Positions 35,659 to 40,163 of a stretch of DNA of 40,163 bases are shown here, piece by piece. Source of the stretch: Prevotella sp. GTDB taxonomy: Bacteria; Bacteroidota; Bacteroidia; Bacteroidales; Bacteroidaceae. Position 1 is the first letter of the stretch. Each line of letters starts with the position of its first letter. The translations under genes were made by a program, and so were the position numbers. The notes below the pieces were generated by a model. It was not told where the DNA came from. It ran no database searches and saw only the letters and a program-made list of their open reading frames with translations. Where the stretch lies: NCBI GenBank assembly GCA_017458225.1, contig JAFTFX010000028.1, positions 1 through 40,163 on the forward strand, read 5' to 3'.

Positions 35659-37032
35659 TTATGCATAGAAATAGTGTTCGAAGTAGAGAGCCATCAGGCC
35701 TACGACGAAGCCGGCGAACACTTTAGGCGTGATATTGCGGAAATACCACCCCAGACGCATGTGCTCTGCCTGCATGAGAGCCAATCCGCTGGTGGAACCG
35801 ACAGAGAGCAGACAACCGCCAATGGCTGTTGAATAGGCGATGATCATCCAGTAAATGCCGTTTTGGGCAAAGTCGCCCTCGCCCACATTGAAGAACGACA
35901 CGTTCGTAATGGCTACAGTGAAAGTATCGACAAACGAGGAAAGAACACCGGAAAGAAATCCCATCACCCAGATGTTTCCCTGCAAGGTGTTGAGTATCCA
36001 TTTGGCAATATCGCCCAACACGCCCGTCTCTGTCATGACACCCATGCCGAGCATGATGCCCATCACGAACAGCATTTGCTGGATGGCTCCATACTGCAAA
36101 GCACGCGGTATGCGCCGCTGAGCCATCTGGTCGGCCTGCATCAGCTTGCGATTGAAGGCCTCGTTGACTACCCACAACAGCGACAGCACGCAGAGTGCGC
36201 CAAGGAAGGGCGACAACTTGGTGATATTGTGGAAAGTGGGGATGAACCACAGGCCACCAATGCCCACCATGAACATCAGCAGTCGCTGCCAGCGGTTCAG
36301 TCGGGTGTCGTTGCCGCGATAGGGAGCCAAGCCCCATTCTATGTCAAGACGACTGGGCAACTGAAGGTTTATCAGAATGGTGGGAATGATCCATGCGAGC
36401 ACGGCAGGCAGGGCCAGATAGGCAGAAAAGCGCGAAGCCGTGATGGCTCCGTCGCCCCAGAGTATCACTCCGATAGGGTCGCCGATCACCGTGAAGCATC
36501 CTCCTGCATTGGCCGCCAGCACGATGGCCGACCCAATGAGTATGCGCTGGTTGTGATTGTTCACAATGCCACGCATGATGATCAGCATCAATGTCGTGGT
36601 GGTCAGGTTGTCCAGATTGGCCGAGATTAGGAATGTGGCAATGGTGATGGTCCACAAGAATCGCTTGGTGTTGCGCGTGCGAATCCATTCTGAGATAAAG
36701 TCGAAGCAGCCGTTGTTGTTCAGTATCTCGACAATGCTCATCGTTGCCACCAGGAACATGACAACTGCCGCTGCCTTGCCTACATATTTCAGGAAGATGC
36801 TGTCATAGATGAAGAACTTGACGGCCTCGCTCGACGGTTCGCTGCCCTGCAGGAAGTCGGCATATTCGTCGGCATGCAGCTGCAGCACGAAGTCGGAGCC
36901 CCAGCATACATACACCACCCATCCCACAGCGCCTATGAACATAGCGATGGCCGATCGGTTCACTCCTGTCAGATGGCCTGTAGCAATCATCAGATAGCCC
37001 AAGACCAATAAGGAAACTATTATGAGCATCAT
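35659..37032 (-). CDS. nhaD: NhaD-type Na+/H+ antiporter
   Basis: An inner-membrane antiporter of 457 residues in the NhaD/ion transporter superfamily, with about 11-12 membrane segments. Family marks are 'FLISANLDNLTTTTLMLIIMR', 'SAIVLAANAGGCFTVIGDPIGVILW' and 'GVLSSFVDTFTVAITNVSFF'. It exports Na+ in exchange for protons, which supports Na+-cycle physiology (the arabinose symporter in this window is Na+-coupled by family). A 23-bp direct repeat sits just before its start. Specificity for Na+ over Li+ is not readable here. Confidence 0.88.
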   Translation of the reverse strand: MMLIIVSLLVLGYLMIATGHLTGVNRSAIAMFIGAVGWVVYVCWGSDFVLQLHADEYADFLQGSEPSSEAVKFFIYDSIFLKYVGKAAAVVMFLVATMSIVEILNNNGCFDFISEWIRTRNTKRFLWTITIATFLISANLDNLTTTTLMLIIMRGIVNNHNQRILIGSAIVLAANAGGCFTVIGDPIGVILWGDGAITASRFSAYLALPAVLAWIIPTILINLQLPSRLDIEWGLAPYRGNDTRLNRWQRLLMFMVGIGGLWFIPTFHNITKLSPFLGALCVLSLLWVVNEAFNRKLMQADQMAQRRIPRALQYGAIQQMLFVMGIMLGMGVMTETGVLGDIAKWILNTLQGNIWVMGFLSGVLSSFVDTFTVAITNVSFFNVGEGDFAQNGIYWMIIAYSTAIGGCLLSVGSTSGLALMQAEHMRLGWYFRNITPKVFAGFVVGLMALYFEHYFYA

Positions 37033-37045
37033 TTCTTTTCTCTTT

Positions 37046-37091
37046 TATTTAGGTATGGTGTCTTCTCGTATTTAGGTATATCGTCTTCTTT
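37046..37091. repeat. 23-bp direct repeat between rnz and nhaD
   Basis: TATTTAGGTATGGTGTCTTCTCG (37046-37068) is followed directly by a second copy (37069-37091) with changes at positions 12-14 and 22-23. The period is 23 bp. It occupies almost the whole 60-bp gap. Confidence 0.8.
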
Positions 37092-37092
37092 T

Positions 37093-38007
37093 TCAAAGGT
37101 CAATGGCATCGAACTCGCTGGTCAGTCGCGACGAGGGGAATACCTCCTGCGCCTGACGGAGCAACACCTGCTCATCAAGATAGCGCGAGCTGTAGTGCCC
37201 CAGCAACAGCTTTCCCACACCAGCATCGCGCGCCACGAGAGCTGCCTGCCGGGCCGTCGAGTGATTATATTTCTCAGCCATTTCCAGATTGTCATCAGCG
37301 TATGTGGCCTCGTGGTAAAGGGTCGTCACACCCTTCAAACGCTCGGCCAAGTGCGGCATATACTGAGTGTCGCTGACGAAGGCATAGGCTCGCGGTGCAT
37401 CGGCAGGCTTCACCAGCCGGTCGTTGGGAACCACGGTTCCGTCGGGCATCACGAAGTCTTGTCCGTTCTTGATGTTCTGTATCTGCGAAACGGGAATACC
37501 GTAGAACTCAAGCATGTCGCGCCGAATATGGGGCAGCGTGGGCTTCTCGCGGAACAGATAGCCGCAGCAAGGCAGGCGGTGCTCCAGGGGAATGGTCTTC
37601 ACCGTGAGCGAACGGTCTTCGTAGACGACGGCCTGACGGGTGGTGTCGACGGGATGAAACACAACCTCATAGCCCAGATCGCGGCAGAAAGCGTTCAACT
37701 GGAAGTCGATGACAGCGCCAAGCGACGGTTCACCATAGACGTGAAGTGCGGCTGTGCGCCCCAGCAGTCCGAACGTGCTGATCATGCCTATCAAGCCAAA
37801 GCAATGGTCGCCGTGCATGTGGGAGATGAAGATATGCCCTATCTTATTGAACGAAAGACCGGCTTTGCGCACCTGCAACTGAGCGCCCTCGCCACAGTCT
37901 ATCATAAACAGCTTGCCTCTGCATTCCAAAACCTGCGTAGTGGGAAAATGCCGAAGCGTCGGCAAGGCGCTTCCGCATCCCAGGATATGCAGTTTGAATG
38001 GTTCCAT
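37093..38007 (-). CDS. rnz: Ribonuclease Z
   Basis: A metallo-beta-lactamase endonuclease of 304 residues that trims tRNA 3' trailers (EC 3.1.26.11). The zinc motif 'SHMHGDHCFGLIG' (His63, His65, Asp67, His68) and 'GCGSALPTLRHFPT' at the N-terminus are the family marks. 'FVSDTQY' provides the Asp in motif IV and 'LLGHYSSRY' the later His. Length is normal. It lies 52 bp behind the lipoprotein gene. It may be part of one long transcript running from mazG to feoAB. Confidence 0.95.
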   Translation of the reverse strand: MEPFKLHILGCGSALPTLRHFPTTQVLECRGKLFMIDCGEGAQLQVRKAGLSFNKIGHIFISHMHGDHCFGLIGMISTFGLLGRTAALHVYGEPSLGAVIDFQLNAFCRDLGYEVVFHPVDTTRQAVVYEDRSLTVKTIPLEHRLPCCGYLFREKPTLPHIRRDMLEFYGIPVSQIQNIKNGQDFVMPDGTVVPNDRLVKPADAPRAYAFVSDTQYMPHLAERLKGVTTLYHEATYADDNLEMAEKYNHSTARQAALVARDAGVGKLLLGHYSSRYLDEQVLLRQAQEVFPSSRLTSEFDAIDL

Positions 38008-38059
38008 GTTCTTTCTTGTCTTATAAGGAAAAGATGTGGTTTTCTCTATTCGTCAGTAA

Positions 38060-38731
38060 TCAGAAGACCATGTCGTTAAAGCCTTCGTCTTCAAGCTCGA
38101 TATCGCTGTAGTCCTCTGCTTTGCCAGGATGTGAATACTCGAAAATTTCTTCAGCGTTGGAAAAGACGAGCGAGTCGGAGGTCAGCAACTGAATCTGATA
38201 GAGCTCGGTCTCCTCGAAGTCGTTGCTTCCTTCGCGCACGCCACTCAGTTCCAGCATGCCGTTCACCAGTCGCCACGTCTGATACATCAGCGAGTTGGGG
38301 TTGATGCTCTCTGCAAAGCCTCCATCGCGAATGCTGATGCCCGTTTCCGACGAGCCGTCGAAGGGGTTCTGCATCACCCAGTCGCCCATCAGCGCATTCA
38401 GGTTGAGCACCATGATGGCTTGCGAGCGGTCGCTGTTCAGCAGCACGGCCATACGGTCGCCCACCGAGTAGCCGCCATACACCTTACCGTTCTCCTGCGC
38501 CTGCATAACGTCGAGCATCAGCGTGTCGCCTGTATCTGACAGCAGTTGAAGGCTATGCATGGCCGAACCGTCCATGCAAAGGCCATATACGGTTGAGTCG
38601 CGGTTCTGAATCACTTGTTCTTCCCAGTCGTCATAGGCTGAATCGGCTGCAGGAGCCTGTTTCTTTCCACCGCAGGCACCCAAAAGCAGTGCCATCATGA
38701 AAGCGGTGAATATAAATGATGTCTTTTTCAT
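38060..38731 (-). CDS. Lipoprotein of unknown function
   Basis: A 223-residue lipoprotein with the signal 'MKKTSFIFTAFMMALLLGAC' (lipobox LGAC, Cys at 20). The mature part is acidic ('IELEDEGFNDMVF' at the end) and predicted largely beta: 'SLQLLSDTGDTLMLDVMQAQENGKVYGGYSVGDRMAVLL' shows alternating hydrophobic residues, and lipocalin-like 'MGDWVMQNP' follows. It might be a DUF4738- or lipocalin-like protein, but I cannot assign a family. The mazG gene ends 11 bp upstream, so the two share a transcript. Confidence 0.75.
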   Translation of the reverse strand: MKKTSFIFTAFMMALLLGACGGKKQAPAADSAYDDWEEQVIQNRDSTVYGLCMDGSAMHSLQLLSDTGDTLMLDVMQAQENGKVYGGYSVGDRMAVLLNSDRSQAIMVLNLNALMGDWVMQNPFDGSSETGISIRDGGFAESINPNSLMYQTWRLVNGMLELSGVREGSNDFEETELYQIQLLTSDSLVFSNAEEIFEYSHPGKAEDYSDIELEDEGFNDMVF

Positions 38732-38742
38732 TTTGTTTTTAG

Positions 38743-39657
38743 TTATTGTTTCTCCAACTGTTTGGCTTCGTTCCAGAGTGCATCCATCTCGGCAAGGGTC
38801 ATCTCGGTGAGTGGCTTTCCCTGCCGGATGCTGTGTTCCTCCACATAGGTGAAGCGGCGAATGAACTTGGCGTTTGTCTTCTCCAGGGCATTGTCAGGAT
38901 TCAGCTTGTAGAGGCGCGCCGCATTGATGAGCGAGAACAGATAGTCGCCCAATTCGCCTTCTTGTGCATCGCGTATGGTTCGTTTCTCTTCGTCAGAAGC
39001 ATCGGCAGGAATCGGCTTCGACAGTTCCTGTTCCAGTTCCGCCAGTTCTTCGCGCACCTTCTCCCATACGTTTTCTTTCTTCTCCCAGTCGAAGCCTACA
39101 TTGCGGGCCTTGTCCTGAATGCGATAAGCCTTGATCACACTGGGCAGTGCCGAGGGCACTCCAGAGAGAACGCGCTTGTTGCCGTCCTTCTCCTTCAGTT
39201 TAATTTGCTCCCAGTTCTGCAGCACCTGGTCGGCAGTGGTAGCATTCTCGAACTTCCCGTTCCCCGAAGTCTCTCTTTGCTCCTTGCTGCACGCCTCTCT
39301 GTAAGGCAACGGCTTCGGCTCAGGAGCGCCCACCTGACTGGGGTCGTAGACGTGCGGATGACGGAAGATAAGCTTGTCAGCCTGCGTCGTCAGTACGTCG
39401 GCCACATCAAACTGTCCTTTCTCTGACGCAATCTTGGCATAGAAACAAAGATGCATCAGCACGTCGCCCAGTTCTTTCATCGTGTCGTTGACATCGCCTC
39501 GGACCAAGGCATCACAGAGTTCATAAGTTTCTTCAATCGTATTAGGGCGCAGGCTTTCGTTCGTCTGTTTCTTGTCCCAAGGGCACTTTTCGCGCAGTTG
39601 GTCGAGCACGTCGAGCAGCCGTCCGAAAGCCTTCATTTGTTCTTCGCGTGTATGCAT
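38743..39657 (-). CDS. mazG: Nucleoside triphosphate pyrophosphohydrolase MazG
   Basis: Hydrolyses (d)NTPs to NMP and pyrophosphate (EC 3.6.1.9), limiting aberrant nucleotides. Two MazG domains are visible: 'LREKCPWDKKQTNESLRPNTIEETYELCDAL' with 'ELGDVLMHL' first, and 'EELAELEQEL' with 'EGELGDYLFSLINAARLY' second. At 304 residues it is about 40 longer than E. coli MazG (263). The excess is mainly an insertion at about residues 107-139 ('PKPLPYREACSKEQRETSGNGKF') between 'FRHPHVY' and 'TTADQVLQNWEQIK'. I chose the ATG at 39657 because a consensus promoter (39678-39709) lies just upstream. Confidence 0.92.
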   Translation of the reverse strand: MHTREEQMKAFGRLLDVLDQLREKCPWDKKQTNESLRPNTIEETYELCDALVRGDVNDTMKELGDVLMHLCFYAKIASEKGQFDVADVLTTQADKLIFRHPHVYDPSQVGAPEPKPLPYREACSKEQRETSGNGKFENATTADQVLQNWEQIKLKEKDGNKRVLSGVPSALPSVIKAYRIQDKARNVGFDWEKKENVWEKVREELAELEQELSKPIPADASDEEKRTIRDAQEGELGDYLFSLINAARLYKLNPDNALEKTNAKFIRRFTYVEEHSIRQGKPLTEMTLAEMDALWNEAKQLEKQ

Positions 39658-39677
39658 GTACGTTTTAGTTTTTCGCG

Positions 39678-39709
39678 CAAAGGTAACACTTTTTTCCGAA
39701 ACAGCCAAA
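39678..39709 (-). promoter_or_regulatory. Consensus promoter of mazG
   Basis: On the minus strand: TTTG at 39709-39706, a 20-bp spacer, and TACCTTTG at 39685-39678. It is a full match to the Bacteroidetes consensus, with a leader of about 15 bases before the ATG at 39657. Confidence 0.8.
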
Positions 39710-39795
39710 TATTTACATTGACAATACGCCACGAATACTCAATTAAAGGTATTAAAGATTTGCATCGACGTTCTTTTGTGGCGCAATACAGCACA

Positions 39796-39883
39796 GATGG
39801 CGGTACAATACAATACGGATGGCGGTACAATACAATACGGATGGCGGTACAATACAATACGGATGGCAGTACAAAACAGCGTT
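39796..39883. repeat. Tandem array A: four 22-bp units
   Basis: The unit GATGGCGGTACAATACAATACG starts at 39796, 39818, 39840 and 39862. The first three are identical apart from junctions; the fourth is decayed (GATGGCAGTACAAAACAG). Copies are identical enough to suggest recent expansion. Since 22 is not a multiple of 3, the array is not a protein repeat. Confidence 0.9.
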
Positions 39884-39896
39884 GTTTCCAGCTTTT

Positions 39897-39985
39897 GCTT
39901 ACAAGCAAACGACCATTCGCTTACAAGCAAAAGGCCATTCGGTTAAAAGCAAACGACCATTCACTTATAAGCAAATACCGCCATC
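39897..39985. repeat. Tandem array B: four 22-bp units
   Basis: Units related to GCTTACAAGCAAACGACCATTC start at 39897, 39919, 39941 and 39963. Each begins with a near palindrome GCTTACAAGC and ends CCATTC or CCATC. Copies differ at several positions, so this array is older than array A. It has the same period as array A but an unrelated sequence. Confidence 0.88.
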
Positions 39986-40072
39986 GCCAATTGCAAACAG
40001 GCACAAACTGGCACATTCCTTTTATAAACTTTCAAGATAGAAGTGCAATTTCTTGGGAGCATAAATAGACTC

Positions 40073-40137
40073 CCTCTCCGCAGGACTCAGACGTTCTCGG
40101 AGCGTAGCGACGAGGTTGTCTGAGTCCTGCGGAGAGG
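40073..40137. repeat. Perfect 20-bp inverted repeat with 25-base loop
   Basis: Arms 40073-40092 and 40118-40137 are exact complements, G+C-rich, starting CCTCTCCGCAGG and ending CCTGCGGAGAGG. The loop contains a smaller stem (CTCG at 40096-40099 with CGAG at 40111-40114). An A run follows on the plus strand rather than a T run, so it is not a standard terminator in either direction. It resembles a palindromic dispersed element. Confidence 0.8.
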
Positions 40138-40163
40138 AAAAATCAATCAGCAATGCAAATAAA

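Larger units (their letters stand above)
39658..40163. other. Gene-free, repeat-rich intergenic region
   Basis: About 450 bases beyond the mazG promoter carry no gene I can support. Short open frames run through the repeats in several frames but have no consistent start or composition. The stretch holds two different 4-copy tandem arrays with 22-bp period (39796-39883 and 39897-39985) and a 20-bp perfect inverted repeat (40073-40137). I see no promoter or tRNA. Confidence 0.6.

Noticed and set aside
37195-38079. A 294-codon open frame antisense to rnz
   Set aside because: Shadow of the ribonuclease Z frame, which carries intact zinc motifs.
39796-39985. Possible CRISPR array
   Set aside because: The 22-bp units follow one another directly with no unique spacers, and no cas gene is present.
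39451-40068. A 205-codon open frame through the right-hand repeats
   Set aside because: It begins opposite mazG and continues through tandem repeats whose 22-bp period changes frame each unit; no domain is visible.
40073-40137. Rho-independent terminator
   Set aside because: The 20-bp hairpin is followed by A residues on the plus strand and by mixed sequence on the minus strand, so neither direction has a T tract.

Overview
The window reads as a chromosomal segment from a Prevotellaceae-like member of the Bacteroidales. Three things support this. Several promoters carry the Bacteroidetes -7 element TAnnTTTG, sometimes with a TTTG at -33, and Shine-Dalgarno sequences are absent. The primary sigma factor is short (about 287 aa). 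The gene families are typical of the group: BspA-like LRR protein, Porin_10, DUF4468, FeoA-FeoB fusion, Nudix-type AraR and an 'LDGR...' secreted-protein tail. No tRNA, rRNA, insertion sequence, phage gene or CRISPR array was seen.

Layout. 1-207: leftward promoter nested in a terminator hairpin. 208-1671 (-): secreted BspA-like LRR protein. 1786-7714 (-): five-gene tripartite efflux operon (TolC, HlyD/MFP, double-NBD ATPase, two ABC-2 permeases), with a divergent AraC-type regulator at 7876-8826 (+). 9016-15462 (-): L-arabinose operon (galM lipoprotein, Na+/sugar symporter, Nudix AraR, araD, an unknown gene, araA) with a palindromic candidate operator in front. 15684-17747 (+): htpG. 17899-22286 (-): compact unit ligA, B3/B4 protein, divergent wecB-like gene, tetR. 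22418-25648 (+): DUF4468, small membrane protein, Porin_10. 25736-27049 (-): yihY. 27082-27504 (-): RNase P RNA. 27711-29204 (+): DegP/Q-type protease. 29343-32336 (+): rpoD followed by four overlapping or near-contiguous genes (exported protein, HprK-like ATPase, S24/S26 peptidase, PqqD-like protein). 32361-39657 (-): ispE, feoAB, nhaD, rnz, lipoprotein and mazG, reading leftward from the mazG promoter. 39658-40163: gene-free and repeat-rich.

How the genes work together. The efflux genes would form a periplasm-spanning drug or metabolite exporter, probably controlled by the AraC protein. The arabinose genes cover mutarotation, uptake, isomerisation and 4-epimerisation; the kinase AraB is not here. 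The genes downstream of rpoD pair a PqqD-like peptide-binding protein with an HprK-like P-loop protein and a signal-peptidase-like protease. That combination recalls RiPP-type peptide maturation, but no precursor or radical SAM enzyme is visible.

The most unusual signals are of two kinds. First, three neighbouring genes of the efflux operon each carry an in-frame repeat-like insertion: two GC-rich palindromic elements and a heptanucleotide tract. mazG carries a fourth suspect insertion. Second, intergenic regions repeatedly contain short tandem arrays with periods of 21, 22, 22, 22 and 23 bp, about two helical turns, with unrelated unit sequences. All gene functions are inferred from sequence recognition alone; no database search was run.
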